Shown piece by piece: positions 11,666-24,800 of a DNA stretch of 64,000 bases (position 1 is the first letter of the stretch; each line of letters begins with the position of its first letter). The notes under the pieces were generated by a model, which worked only from the letters and a program-made list of their open reading frames with translations, was not told the origin of the DNA and did not search any database. The DNA is taken from contig OZ237738.1 of the NCBI GenBank assembly GCA_965178125.1, forward strand, positions 620,001 to 684,000, written 5' to 3'. A program made the translations under genes and the position numbers. This DNA is from Bilabrum cf. latius (lineage: Eukaryota; Bigyra: Bicosoecida; Bigyra; Bicosoecida).

Positions 11666-14600
11666 ATGGAGATTGGAGATATACAGTACGCCGAAATCGA
11701 TACAGAAGACGCCCGGGGAGCCGCTGTAGTTGCACCTCAGACCGGCCTGAGCAAGCGCCGCTCCCTCAGGCGACGACGGTCGCGTGCTCGATCCCCGATG
11801 GTGCCAATCGTCATCCCAAGCGCTAGCAAAAAATTAGAATAGAGCAGTTCAGAGCCGTAGGATATTATCCGGTCCGTCCAGCCAGCGGAGGGTGCAGAGG
11901 CACGGTCGAGTTCGAATGGCAACGCGAGCAGCGCTTCCGATGCAGCCGGTGGCCAACTGGGAGATCTTGCGAGCCAATCCCACGTTAATATGATACTTCC
12001 AGAGAGCCCGAGAGAAAACATATCAGCCGAGTGGGGTGGCGAGGTGGTGAGGTAGGATGGCCTGGGCAGTGCCGCGGACGGCCAGGGTGCCACACTGCCA
12101 GCAGACATCGTCGATCTTGAGAGGTAGAGACGAAAGGAAATTGCCGAATTTCAAGCGGTGGTTTAGGCTCGCCTGCCAGGTCACCGGCATTCGCCGGCGC
12201 GTGCGACGAAGCCGGCGGCCCGATCGGCTCGGGGATATGCAGCTCAGTCCGATTTGAGAGCCTTGCGAGCCGGCGGCCGGCAGGTCGCCAGAACGTTTGG
12301 GGCTGCGGAGGAGCTAAGCGCAGCGATGGATGGATTCGGTGGGGCAAGCCGAGCAGCGTCATCCTCGGCGGTGCCCGCCGCTGCAGGCAGAATCCTCGGC
12401 GCACGGCAGGCGAGCAGAGGCACGGGCAGAGGCAGACGAGGAAGAGGCGCTGCGGATCAGCCAGGTAGCCAGATTGCAGGGGCCACCTCTCGATTGCGCT
12501 CCGCCGACGATTTCGACCTGGCGCTAGGCTCTGCTCCAAGTAGCAAGGCAAGGCAGCCAGCGCGGCCGAAAGGGCGGTCGCCCGCAAGGGCCACCAAGCC
12601 TGGATATGATGCTGATGCTGCCACTGGTACTCGTACTACGCACGACTTGAAATTTGATTCTCTAGCAGGAACTGCATTCGAGAGCAACGCTAAGAACGGC
12701 ACGAAAATGGGTGCAACCGGGCGGCTTGATATGGAGGCAGAGGTCCGTGGGCCCTCTGATGGCGGTGCTGACGACTCTGGTACCGATGCTGATGATTATT
12801 TAGGGGCTGGTGGTCGACGCGGTAGCAGCGTTGGGCTGGTAGCTCCTGTTGAAGGGGCGAGAGCATCGCGAAGCCAGCGTGGCGGATCCATCGAGCAACC
12901 TGGTACGGAGGACACTGGCGCCAAGAGCGCTTCCGCATCCGATGGCGAGGTTCGCCTGGACCTGGACTCGCCGTCTCAAGAGGATGAGATGCATGCACTC
13001 AGCCCGGCGTGTCGCCCCGCTGCACGACAGAAAGGCGAACGCACAAACTCGCAGCAAGCCCAGGCCACAGGATTTGACGCCGACTCGACAGAACGCCTGA
13101 TTGACGACCTCTTCCAAGCAGCACCATCCTAGATGCAGGTGGCGGCACAGCCAGCAGGGTTGTCCTCTAGGCATGATACGGCCTCGCCAAAGCTTGCAGA
13201 GGCCCGTGCTGGCCAGCGCAGGAAGCGTGCGCCTGAAGATGGCGGTGACCTGAGCGAGATGGCAGAGTTCTCGGCCGGTGGGGGAAGCAGCCGATCCAAG
13301 AAGCGCAGGCGGCAGTCCAAGCTTGCCCCCGCAGGAGAAACAAGCTCGCGGAAGGCATCGGCCGCGCGGTAGCAAGGTGGGCCCAGCAGTATCCTGGACG
13401 GCGAGTCGAATGCAAGGTCCGGTGGCAACACTGCCTCGCGACGATCGTCGAAGCAGCCGTCGTCCGCTGGGGAGCTGCCGCGCACCTCGATTCTGGAAGG
13501 TGAAGGCGCACCCTCGAAGGCAAGGCCAATCATGTCCATGCAGGCGTTCCTGCAGAAGAGGCACGCGGGCGTGCTTCCTAGCCGAGTGCCAGCCAGGCAG
13601 CAGCAGCCCTCGAAGCAAACTGCCACGCTAGATCACAGAGGCACCAACGCACTGTCAAAGACTCCCACCAAGTCCGCGGCTGCTCGAGCCCGAGGTGCAG
13701 CTGCATCCAGGCGGCTGCCGACCAGGATTGACGCGGCTCTGATGGCTGCCGCCAGTGTGGCGCAAGGATTCTCCGTGAATGCCATCCTGCGAGGCAGCGG
13801 ATCGTCTCTGTCGTCCACGCCGACAAGCGCTACCACTGCCTCGCAGCGGCCCGGTCAGCAACACCAGCCTCCTTCCCGCCATGCAGCTGCTGCCGGCGCG
13901 TAGACTCGCGAAGCCGAGACCCTGCCACCGATGCTCGCTGCACATGCACAGCTGCAGGCACGCATGCACCGCGACCAGTCGCGGGCTGCGGACCACGGAG
14001 GGGGTGCCATCACGACCACCCAGATGCTGCCTGCCACGCTGCGAGCCGCAATCGAGAGGGCCCGCGGGTCGCGTGCTGAGGCATCACAAGGGGCATTCGC
14101 AGCGGGCGGCAAGCTGCCCATTGCCTCCATGAAGACCGGGGCATCCCTCTCGTCACCAACGCAAGCCAGCGCGGCAATCGCGCCAAGCGGAGAGTCGTCC
14201 AATGCTGAAACGAGCGGGGTGCAGCTGGCAGCCCTTGCGGTAGAGCAGGGCTAGGCCAACGACCATTCGAAGTCCAACGGGTACTGGCAGCAGCAGCGCG
14301 GAGAAGCCGGCCAGCACCAGCACCACGTCGCAGTGGGTGGGTCGTCCGTCAGAGGCAACTCCGGGTCGCCTACCCGGAGGCTTGCGCGCGGGAAACAGGC
14401 AAAGGCAGGTCCGCTGGTGGCGATGCTGGCGAGGTGCTGGCGGCAGACAGCCCAGGATGCCGCACTACTGGACCACTACCACATGCAGCACGGCGCGCGC
14501 AAGCACCCGTCTCCCACTACCGGCTTGGCTCCCTCCTTCTCTTCGTCGTCAGCTTCGTCTGCTTCAGGTGCCGCCGGATCGCCTGTCCTAAAGGAGACCC

Positions 14601-15439
14601 GAGCCCCGCAGCATCGACCGTGGGTTGTGCTGGAGGCGATCGATTCGCGGTGCGTCGGGCCTCACGCATGGGTGCGGTGCTTGCTGCGAGCCACGTCAGA
14701 CGACGACGGCAAGCTGAAGCGCTCTAGTGTCGGGGGGCAACATGGGCGCGAAGGAGCCGATCGTAGCGGGGCGGGAGAGGCTGGGGAGGAGGAAGACTTG
14801 CTGCAGAGCATGTTGGATCAGGAAGACGCTACAGGTGGTGGGAGTAAGAGCCCGCTGGGTCTGAGGCTGACAGCCGAAACGCACGACGCGGAGCGATTGC
14901 CCGCAGCGGCAGCAACAGCACCGACGGCAGCGGCCCGCCCAACAGCTCCCACCGAGCCTGCAAGCTCGTGCATGGCACGCGGTCTGACCCCAAAGATCGT
15001 CGGGCTGGCAGCGGGGCAGGAGGTGGTGGCCCTGTTCGGGGCATCGCGCTGGAGCTGGCTGTGCAGCGCGGGGAGGGCGCCTGCCTGGCTCCGAGCAGGT
15101 ACTCGAGGGGAGGATGCTCGCTCCAGGGGATCTGGATTTCAAGCTAAATCGGTGGCGGTGAATGTGAGCGGTGCGATGGATGGCGATGGAGAGGGGAGGT
15201 GGAGGGAGCGGGCTGGGTTCTGCGTGAGGGTGCACGGCCCGTTCTCCGTGCTGACCAAGGGCTCAGAAGAGGGGGGCGGGGGACAGAACTCTCTCAAGCG
15301 AGTGGGCGCTGCCGATCCCGGGGGGGCGGCAGGAGCATCATCTCGGTCCAAGGGAGTCGGTAGGGAGGAGCGGCGCGGGCTGCCGGTCCTACTGTCGACC
15401 GCGATGAGTGTGGCTGTCAGGACGACGGTGTGCCTATGA
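11666..15439 (+). CDS. uncharacterised 1,257-aa Ser/Ala/Arg-rich protein
   Basis: One continuous frame from ATG 11666 to TGA 15437-15439 with nine TAG codons (11840, 11858, 12053, 12125, 12164, 13130, 13370, 13901, 14252). Under the standard code it appears as five unrelated fragments. Most of the protein is low-complexity with many basic clusters (RRRRSRARS, KKRRRQSK), suggesting a nuclear location. The most structured part is C-terminal: from about 14600, a region beginning PWVVLEAIDSRCVGPHAW and continuing with TPKIVGLAAGQEVVALFG and GFCVRVHGPFSVL resembles a beta-rich, possibly OB-like domain. That is a visual impression only. A second ordered patch, MSMQAFLQKRHAG, lies near 13530. Two TAGs sit in a charged helix (DLERXRRKEIAEFQAVVXAR), where glutamine fits naturally. 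Start is tentative; function unknown. Confidence 0.6.
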
Positions 15440-15550
15440 GCCGAACTGGGTATTGGCATCCGTCGTCACCAATGTATTTCCGTGTCATTTCATACCCACT
15501 ATCATTTCCTGGCATGGAAATAGGAATACCAAGAGAGGCCGGTTCCCCAG

Positions 15551-18500
15551 ATGAGTGCGGTTGCAACCGCATCGAACCGCTTTGTCTCTATTTCTGCTAG
15601 CACTTGGCATTTTTTGCCGGATACGGAACGGCATTATATTGTTATTTGTAATACAAATAAGTTGACACTGCGTTTACAAGGTGAGTACTGCTCTGCCTGG
15701 GTTTCGAGAGGTGAATCGATGCTGCTAAATATGACATGATCGCTCTGGGGCCCTTCAGATTGTCCTTCATGTGCATGTTTGGCTTCTTTAGAATAGAATT
15801 ATCAATTATTATCATCGGGATGGCTCAAAGTTGGCCGAATACGTCGCGATAGGCCGCATAGAGGATCGGCAGGGGCACCCGGCTGCGAAAACTGTGACGT
15901 AATTTTGCGCTCGTCACACTCTTCAGTTGCTGTTGCAGTTGGACTTCTTACCCTTCTACGCAGGCGAGAGATAGGAATGGAGCTTGATTAGGGATCGAAT
16001 GGTATGGACTTGATTCAAGCTCTGGAGCACACTGGGCTCTCGTTGTCCCGTGGCCATGCGACGCTGATATTTAGCTCACCAAGGCGCATCTGCAACATCC
16101 TGTTTGAGTGGTGCTGTAGGAACTGTATCACGCAAAATCCGGTTCCATTATCGTCTGAAATGCTCCAGTATGCCGCCAGAGTGCGTGAACTGGTCACAAA
16201 CTACACCAACGAGAAGTTACGAGCAGCGCTGCAAGCATAGTTGCAGAGCCCACAGCATGCTTCATCCGGACAGAATCGAGACCAACACCCAGAAAGCACC
16301 GAATTCCAAGGCGCTACATTTGCACATGCGCACGAGGCTGCGCGAGCAGTGTCCTTCCCTGCATTACCAGACCCGCCTGTGATGCCAGACCTCTGTGCGA
16401 TGGGTGTGCGTTGCATCTCCTGCGGTGCCCCCGCGAACGTATCTGGCCGCTGGATCACATCCACTAGACGCACAATGCGAAGAGTTAGACGCATGGTCAA
16501 GCCTGGTGCCAGAGTAAGCAGCAGCAGCGCGCCAGTGGCTGGCAGTGGTGCAGCTACCAGCGAAACCGTCGCCGGCAGTACAAAGACCGGCCAGGCGCCC
16601 GATTCACAGCCCATGTCAGACGGTGCTGACAGCGGAACCGGTGCCGCGACAGCCGCAGAGAGCGATGGTAGCACAGCCCCGATGTCCGACGAGGGCATCC
16701 AGGGAGAGCGCTGGAGGGGCGCTGGCAGCAGCAGCGCGGCAGGAAGCAGCGTCGCCGCGCAAGCCTCCAGGGCCGGCTCCGCAAGAGCTGTACGCCCCCT
16801 CGTCTCGGAGCTCCGTGACTTGCTACCGCTGACCCTGCCGCGCACGCTGGATCCCAACGCTGTCGCTCCCCCTGGGCTCGGTACCACAGGCGTACTCGAT
16901 TTCGGCACCGATGCCACGGAGGTCGACCCGTCGAGCAGTCTGGCAAAGGTGGCGAGGCGACAGGCGCTGGCCGTTGCCACGCAGACGATGGTTTCCTCAT
17001 CCGGAAGCGTGGATCGAGCGGATGCTATGGCGCGAGGGGTGGGCAGCTCCTCTACAGCCAACGGGACTGACGGCGGGGCAGCCAGCCGGCGGGGCAGCAG
17101 CGGTGCGAGCGACGTGGGGGACAACGACCGACGCCTGGGCGACGATCGGGATCGAATGCCTGCCGATGCACCTAGTGTGATCGCGAGGGCCTCCTAGAGC
17201 GGTCCAGTGAAGGACCTGGAGTCGTAGGGGGCGGCAAGCGCGCCTCGCAGCGTGGCTGGCTCGGTGAGGTCTTCGAAGGGCTCTGCCAGGTCTGCATCGT
17301 CAGTGTCTGCGGCAGATGATGACGATGATGAGAACGACGAAGACAGTGAAACCGATTTTAATGATAAAAAAGCAGGCGGCGAGGCCGGCAGCGCCAGTGG
17401 TGCCGCTCAAGCGAGGGCCTTGCTGGCTCCAGGGGGGTCGGTGCCTATGGAGGATGGGGAAGACGCCCGACTGAGGAGAGGAGACAGCGACGCGTTTCCA
17501 TCCAGAGCGTCTGAAACGAGCAGGCCTGGGGTCGATCGGCCCGCCAGTCCGGCAGCAGCCACAGCCGGGACGCACGTCAGCGGACCCCGTGATTTGGAGG
17601 ACAGGGACCCTCTGGAGGCGGACGACGAGTCGCTGTGGCACGTGATCGACGAGGGCCTGCCGCGCTGCGACGTGGCAGAGCAGGGCGACTCTTGGATACA
17701 GCGCTGGGCTTCGCGCGGCGGCGCGGGCTCCTGGTTTGATGGCGTGAATGGCGGCAGGAGAAGGGCCTCGGCGGAGCTCGAGCTGGACTCGGCCGGGCTG
17801 GAGGGCGACAAGTCGCAGAACCAGTACGGCCTGCAGGCCATCGTGGAAGCGCCCCCTGCCCCTTTGAGACCCGACCCAGTGGCAGCTCGTGCCATTTCAG
17901 AGATACGATCCAACAATAGGAGGCGCTGGACGGGCAGACACGGGAGGTTCTCCTCGACCTCTGCCGGCTTCCAACCGGTGGTGGCCCTCGGTTACGACAG
18001 CCGCATGCTGCTGCACGACGAGATTCCCAAGAGGAAGCGACCTCTTGTTGATGGCATGCCCGTCCCGCCGATTGCCCCTCACCCAGAGAGGTCTGATCGG
18101 CTGCGGGGCATTGCCGGCCACTTGGCCGCCACTGGGCTGTGGCAGCGGTGCTGGAGGGTGCCCACCCGCTAGGCTCGCAGAGAGGAGTGCGAGCTGGTCC
18201 ACACGTCGTCGCACATGGACCAGGTGGAGAGCCTGCGGGAGGTGGGCGACGCCGGCTCGAGCCTGACTCAGGACACGTTCGCCAGCAAGCACACGCTCAT
18301 GGCTGCGAGGCTGGCATGCGGGACGGTGCTGGCCGCCACGGAGGCCGTCTGCCGAGGCCACGCCGACTCTGGCCTCGCGGTCGTGAGACCGCCGGGTCAC
18401 CACGCCGAGCCGGACGTGGCAATGGGATTCTGTCTTTTGAACAACGCAGCGGTGGCAGCAGCAGTGGCAAAACGGGACTGGGGCGCCCGCCGCGTGCTTC

Positions 18501-21406
18501 TGCTAGACTGGGACGTGCACCACGGCAACGGCACGCAGGCCATATTCGACTCTGACCCAGACGTTATGTACGTGTCAGTGCACCGGCACGACGACGGCAA
18601 ATTCTACCCTGGCACCGGGGCTGCACAGGACATTGGAGAGGGCGAAGGTATCGGCAGGACCGTGAACGTGCCTTGGCCCGGGGGTGGCATGGGCGACTTG
18701 GAGTACACGGCTGCGTTCGAGCGGCTCATCATGCCGGTAGCGCGGGAGTTTGCTCCCGACCTTGTGATCGTGTCTGCCGGTTTTGACGCAGCGGAAGGCG
18801 ACCCCTTGGGTGGCTGCGCGGTGACTCCTGCAGGTTACGCACACATGACCTCGATGCTGATGCAGCTCGCCGGTGGCCGCATCGTGCTTGCTCTCGAAGG
18901 CGGGTACAACGTGCGTTGCATCGCGCGATCCACGGAGGCTTGCCTCCGTGTGCTGCTGGGTGGCTCCCCGCCCCCGCTGCCTTCGCCGGAGCAGGCAAAG
19001 GCGAAGTCTCTCTCAGCCTCAAGGCTTGGGCTGGGCAAGCTTGGCATCCCGCCTGGCCTGGAGGATTCGGCGCACGCCCTGGCCGTCATCCAGCGTGCAA
19101 GAGAGCAAGGACACGACGTGCAACTGCAGAAGGCAAATTCGGACGACGAGGACGACGACGACAATGAGGCAAGCCGAGGGCAACGCCGTGACGTTAAAGC
19201 TCTGCAGGCCGAAGAGCAGGCCGTGAGGGCGGGCGGCTCGCATGGCGACACAGCTGCTGGGTAGATCGAAACCGACCGACACACGTCTTCTGCTGCGGGA
19301 TCGGATGCCATTAGCCGGCCGGCAGAGGGTGCTGAAGCCAGAAGCAATCCTGCCGCAGGGATGATGTCGGGCGCTATTTCGCAACGGGGCAGTGACGATG
19401 AGTACAGCGGGCACAGCGACTCCATGTCTGGCTCCGTGCAGGCATCCGAGCTGGTTGCTCTCGTCCCGGGCGCGGCACAAGCCATTGAAGCCGCCACCCA
19501 GGCGCTCCGGCCTCACTGGCACTGCCTCGGCGCCCTGGTGGCGCAGGGCGAGAGCGTGGCAGCGACAGCGTTCCGGCGAAGCATCAAGCAGCGGCTGCAA
19601 AAGCTGGCGAGCCGGTACTAGTCAGAGCAGCAGCACCGGGGTTCAGCTGTGGGAGGGGGCAAGCCTGTCGCCATTCCGGGCTGGGGGGCTGCTGCCACTG
19701 CCATGAGTGCTTACGTGGGGCAGTAGCCAGGTCTCTTCGGGGCGGGTTCGATGTCTCCAGGCAGGCTGCCCAGCTTCGATTCCGCGCAGCCGCGGAGCGC
19801 GGGGACAACCGGGGGTGCTTCTCTGGAGCAGCCAAGCATCAACTCCGTGGGTGCCGTCGGAGCTCACGACGATCAGCAGGTCGGGCTCGGGGGCCGGTCC
19901 GAGCGGAGGCTCTCTGCAGCTGATTCCATCGGAATGGTGACGCCTGGGGACGGCACGCAGGAACTGCTCCCCTCTAGGAGCAGTCGTGGCGGGTCGGGTG
20001 GGTCGGGTGGCCTGCAGCAAGCGGAACCGTTCGTGCCTGGCCATGCAACCAGCGGAGAGATCCCGCTGGGGACTGTGCCGCACACTAGCCGCCCGAGCAG
20101 CAGCGAGCAGCTGACACCCCGGAGCCCATGGGCAGCTGGCGTGGGAGAATCTCCCACCAATGGCAGGCCGAATGAAGTGCCGGCTTCGGCTGCTGCCGCC
20201 GTGCAGGCGGCCCAGTTGCAGAGTCTCAGTCCAGCCATGCAATTCCACCACGAGCACATGGTGTCGCCATCCTCGGGCGGTCTGCAGCAGCCGGTGATAG
20301 CAGCGGGCCAGAGCCTGACCGGTGTGGCCAACGGAGGTGCAGGAATCGCGGGCGGCGCGCTGGCTGCTGGGCTGCCAAATGGCAGCTCCTCGACTGCTGG
20401 TGGAGCTGGTGGCAGCGCTGGCATGAGCGCGCCTGCTGGCACTGTGGCTGGGCACTGTTCGTCTTCGAATGCATCCGCGGGTGTGCCACAAGGCAGTGCA
20501 CCGATGACCATGGGTCTCGGCTTGAGCCACGGAATGCACAGCGTGCCCATTGGTGGCCTCTTGCATCACCGTATCGGTGGGCCGCAGCGTGGCGGGAAGG
20601 CATACCTCCCGGTAGCACTCCCTGTCCCCAGGCAAGCCATCATGGTGCCCCTCTCGGAGGTGGAGAAGATCATCGACATGGTCCTGGGCGACCCCGACGA
20701 GGTCGGTCCGCTGTCTAGTGCGCTGAGCCAGGGCGGCGCAGATACATCCAGCGAGCTAGAGTCGATGAGACCCGTGCCTGGTGACGGTGACGAGCCTGTC
20801 ACTGGCGATGTCGGCGGGGCGCTCACCCCCACCACGGCGCACGGCAGGGGGTTTGGCTCCTCGAGTGCTGGGGCCATGGGCTCCGTAGATGAGTCTAGAA
20901 GTGACAGCCGCGGGGACGGTGAAGCGGCTGAGCCCGTCGGGGCTGAAGCCACCGATCCTACTGGGGATTCGCAGGCTCGCTCCTCGGCAGGGGCACAGGC
21001 TGGGGAAGGGGCAGGGGCAGAGGCAGGGGAAGGTGGTCCTCCCCACGGCACGCACCAGCTGCAGCACGGTGTTCAGGGCTCTTCGCACTCTGTTGGGAGC
21101 TCTCTGCCGGGGTCCCCTGGCTTGCGGGGGCTGGGCGGCGCTGCCGGCGAGGAGCTTGTCCGGTCTGGCGAGCTGTCTCCAGTGCGGCTGGGCGAGAAGA
21201 GAAGCAGGCCAGTGCCAGGAGGAGACGTTGGCAGGGGCTCTGAACCAGGGAACATCGCGAGGGGCCTTCTCCGGGCTTCCGCGGAGGAGGTTTCTGAACG
21301 AGGTCCTACCGCGGGAGACGGACAGAATTCCACCGGGACGGGTGGCACCATCGAGGCGGGGCCAGGCGCTGGGCAATCCGACAGCAAGCGGCCACGGGTG
21401 GAATGA
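15551..21406 (+). CDS. class II (HDA1/HDAC6-like) histone deacetylase with long disordered flanks
   Basis: Exon 1 (15551-15680) and exon 2 (15759-21406) join in phase 1 across a 78-nt GTGAGT...CAG intron, giving about 1,925 residues. ATG 16004 is an alternative start. The catalytic domain spans about residues 785-1110. Zn-hydrolase motifs are intact: RPPGHHAEPD, LLDWDVHHGNGTQ, SAGFDAAEGDPLGG and LEGGYN; MGDLEYTAAFERL resembles the second domain of HDAC6. It removes acetyl groups from lysines on histones or other proteins. Both flanks are Ser/Gly/Ala-rich with acidic runs (DDDDDENDEDSE), and the tail ends KRPRVE before TGA 21404. Nine TAG codons occur (15794, 15989, 16238, 17195, 17225, 18170, 19262, 19619, 19724). 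Only 18170 is inside the conserved domain, in RVPTRXARREECELVH, at a position that varies in the family. Confidence 0.9.
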
Positions 21407-21687
21407 ATCGGCACGTTCGCTGCGCAGGCAACTTGAAGCTATCCATGCCAACTTTGTGTACAATCTCAACACAATAAGCATCAAAATTATACCAATCGCT
21501 GTGTTTCTATCGAGCCCCGACTTCTGCTGCGTCTTTTGAGCGACCCGACTGCTCGCTGCTCGCCGATCGGCCGTCCGGAGCGGCAGGCAGGCTGCAGCAG
21601 CTTCATACTTTGTAGCCATGAATGGCCCCGAAGTCCCTGTTGGCTCCTTACCGCCGCAGTGTAGATTAATAGACTATTTCGCTGTGC
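21407..21687. other. intergenic region, no confident gene
   Basis: This lies between the deacetylase stop and the 3' end of the small minus-strand ORF. A minus-strand ATG at 21619 opens a frame with a hydrophobic stretch (IGIILMLIVLRLYTKLAW), but it then runs antisense through the deacetylase tail with no recognisable end. I do not call it. Confidence 0.4.
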
Positions 21688-21870
21688 TTAGCAGGAAAGC
21701 AAACGGTTAGAAGCCTTGCGTTCTGCTGTAGTTGACTGATCCACGAGCTGCCTGAACCGTTGCAAATGCTCTTCGGTAATTGCGTCCCGCAGATGATGGC
21801 CCAGGGAGGCTGCTGGAACGAATACCGAGATGGGACCATAAAGATGCCGAATTTTCGCCGCAAGCTACAT
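21688..21870 (-). CDS. 60-aa orphan ORF, divergent from the DENN gene
   Basis: ATG 21870 is followed directly by TAG, then an open frame to TAA 21690-21688. The peptide is well composed: LAAKIRHLYGPISVFVPAA, then SLGHHLRDAITEEHLQRFR and QLVDQSTTAERKA, with amphipathic helix character. It exists as an ORF only if TAG is sense. It could be a complete micro-protein or the last exon of a larger gene. Its ATG is 23 bp from the ATG of the DENN gene on the other strand, which is very tight. Family unknown. Confidence 0.4.
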
Positions 21871-21893
21871 TAGTGAGCAGCTAGTGCCAAACA

Positions 21894-24800
21894 ATGAGTG
21901 CAGACCACCAATGGACTGGTGTATCGCAGATTCCCCTACATTACAACCTAGCCGCAATTTCGCAGTTCTGCTTCCCACCAGTATCCCCTTGCCCTGACGA
22001 ACCGCACTTCTATGCTATTCGCTTGACGGATGGTGAATACAGGCAAGCATACGCGTGCTGCTTAGCATTCACTGATGCAGGCTCGGCTCTCAGAACAGTG
22101 TCTGGGCATGCGAATAAATCTTTTGAAGCCTAGAATAGTGATCTTGCTGACCATTAGAAGATTCAAGCTCCTTCAGTGCTTCCTGCGGCTGAATTCAAGT
22201 CAGGCCTCGATACGAAGGTATTGATGCTGATAAGCCGGCTCCCTCTCTTTTCTGTTTGGGAGACGCTTCTGCGGGCCATCCTGAGGACTTATTCTGGAAG
22301 GTTCGAACTAGATATCATGTCGGCGTACACACCAGCAGGATGGCTCTTGCCTAGCTGGGCGCCACCAGGCGAGGGCGAGTCGCATGGACGCCCCGCTGCC
22401 AGGCCACGAGCGAACGCAGAAACGTCTGCATCGCGCGCTGGGCTGCCTGCTGGCCTTGATCGGATCGAAGAGAGCTCTCAAGATCGTAGCAGGTCCACGG
22501 AAGGCCGCAGTCCCACCGAGTCAGGCACGCCTTCCCTGTCCTCCCGCGGTACCAGCGGCGCCCATGGTGCCAGCAACGGACTCGAACACTCCAAGGGGCG
22601 TGACAGCCCTTCGCAGTTCGCTTCAGAGGGGCTGCAGCCGTTACATTAGCGTAGCAGCGCTGCCTACGATTCCTCCGGGGAGCAGTCCGTCGCGTCATCA
22701 GCAAGCGAGGGGGCGGACAGCAGTGAGTCCGGGCCGCACCACGGGCAGCATGCAGGTGGCAAGGATAGCATGATGGAACAAGTTCCAAGTTTGGTGGAAC
22801 TCGGGGATGAGGCAGCTTAGAGGTTCCACGTGCAGCAAGTCCTGGAAAGTGTGGAGAACGAACGGTCGAGGCGGTTGCGTCGATGGTCGAGGCGGCTTTC
22901 CCAGCTCTCGAATCGAGACGATGACGGCAAGGCTAGTGGTGTGGCGAGAGGCGGGACTGAGGGGGAGCTGACCGAGCGGTTGGCGGGGGATTCAATCGAT
23001 GGTAGCAGTGAAGAAGAGGATCAGGATGGCCTCGGCGTCGCGATTGGTAGTAACGCTGGGTTGAGACCTTCCCCCCCCGGGTCATCGCTTCAGTAGGCGA
23101 GCAGTCCAACTGGCGCCTAGTCCTCGCAGATTGAGCCGCGCCTGTCGACTCGCCGCCGAGAGTCCACCATCGGTCCGCTTGTCAGTCTAGGTGCCGGTCG
23201 AAACCGAGAGCTACCAGGCCTGCTTCATTCTAGGTCACGTGGAAGCATAGACAGCAGGGCGTCCTCTGGTGCCCCGCCTAAACGGATGCTGCGGCGAGCA
23301 GACAGCGGGGCTGGTAGCACTGCTGGTGGTGCCTACACTAGCATTGCATCAAGCGCTTACGGAGGCGACTACGAAGATGAGGACGATATGACTTCTATAG
23401 GCGGTGGTGAGAGCGTGGCTCGACCGGGCAGGAGGCATTCACGAAGGTCTGTAGTACAGTAGTAGCAGCCAGTTCCTGCTGACGGTGTCTTTGCAGAAGA
23501 GGATGATGACATCACGGATAGCATCACGGTAGCAAGCACCACTCGCCCACCAGGAATTCCAGGACCCCCGCCCCGACCGCCCAAGCTGAATGCCATGCGA
23601 GCTTCCAAGGGTTGGAGCCAGAGCTCCAGACTCGTTGGTTCCAGACGGCCGGTGGTGCATGCTGCCGGCAAGGTACCCATCCGTGCGAGGTCGCAAGCTG
23701 ACCTTAAAGCTGCAGCAATTGGTATCAAGCTTAACATTTCTGACGACTAGCTTGCAATACCGTCAGTTGGAAGCAACAGCCGCAGTGGCAGCGGCAGCGG
23801 AGATGCTAGCGGTGACGGGAGCGAAGCTGATCAAACAGGAGTCGATGACACGGCTGAGCTGTCCGACGTCGATGCAGCTAATGGTGCCGATGAAGCCTCA
23901 TCTACCAATTCAAAGCATCGCAACCAAAGCGAGCTGCAGGCCATCATTAGGCGAGATCCTGTCTTATCGCGAATTGCTGCCGAGGAATCGCTGAGCCTCG
24001 TGCCACGCTGCCTTCTCAGACTGAGGCCAGCACCCCCAATCTTGGATGCAATAACGGTGGCTACTGCTGCTGGAGGGCCATTTGATGCCCTTGAGCCTGG
24101 AGATGGATCTGCCATGCCAACGGACCACCGGCTCGCCGACGAGCACCAGGACGCCTCCGGAACTCAGCCCCTGCTGCTCGGGCTTGGCACCCCACCGCAC
24201 CCGCCTGGAATACGACGATCGCGCGTTGGATCCGGCTCTAGCTCTCGCTCTCTGCTGAATGCCAGCAATGCATACGTCAGCAAAGAGGGATCGGTGTACG
24301 ACGCCGGGTAGATAAGTCGCCGCCACAGTGTGAGAGCCAGGACGCAGAGTGTTGCCGCTGAAGAGCTGGAACTGGTTGATCAGTCCAATGAGGCCAACCC
24401 CAAAGCTGTTCGAACCCAGACGGTTCAATCTGATACTGATTTCGCTGAGATGGATGAGGAGACTGCAATGCAGCCCGTGACAAGACGTGCAGCCGCTGGG
24501 TATTCGGGAGCGGGCCCTAGCCGGCTCCTGGTGTCGTTCGCAGGATGCTACTCGGTCGTGCAGTCATTGTTTCGAGATGCGCAGAGCGACCAAGCCGGAA
24601 TCTCAAGCCAAATCTCCAGGTACGCTGTTGCTGCGCCCATGCGCGGTCCTAGCGGAGCCCCACCTAGGCTTTTGGTGGGAATCAACCGTCTCCTGCGCGG
24701 GTCAGCACCTGCCTGGCTTGCACGGTTTAGTTCTGGTGCAGGGTGTGGCAGCTGCTTGGATTGCGGCATTTCAATCGCAGGACACTCGCAGATCGGTGCG

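Noticed and set aside
20756-21619. 287-aa minus-strand ORF with a hydrophobic stretch near its start
   Set aside because: Most of it is antisense to the deacetylase tail. The N-terminal 60 residues could be an exon but no donor or downstream exon was convincing.
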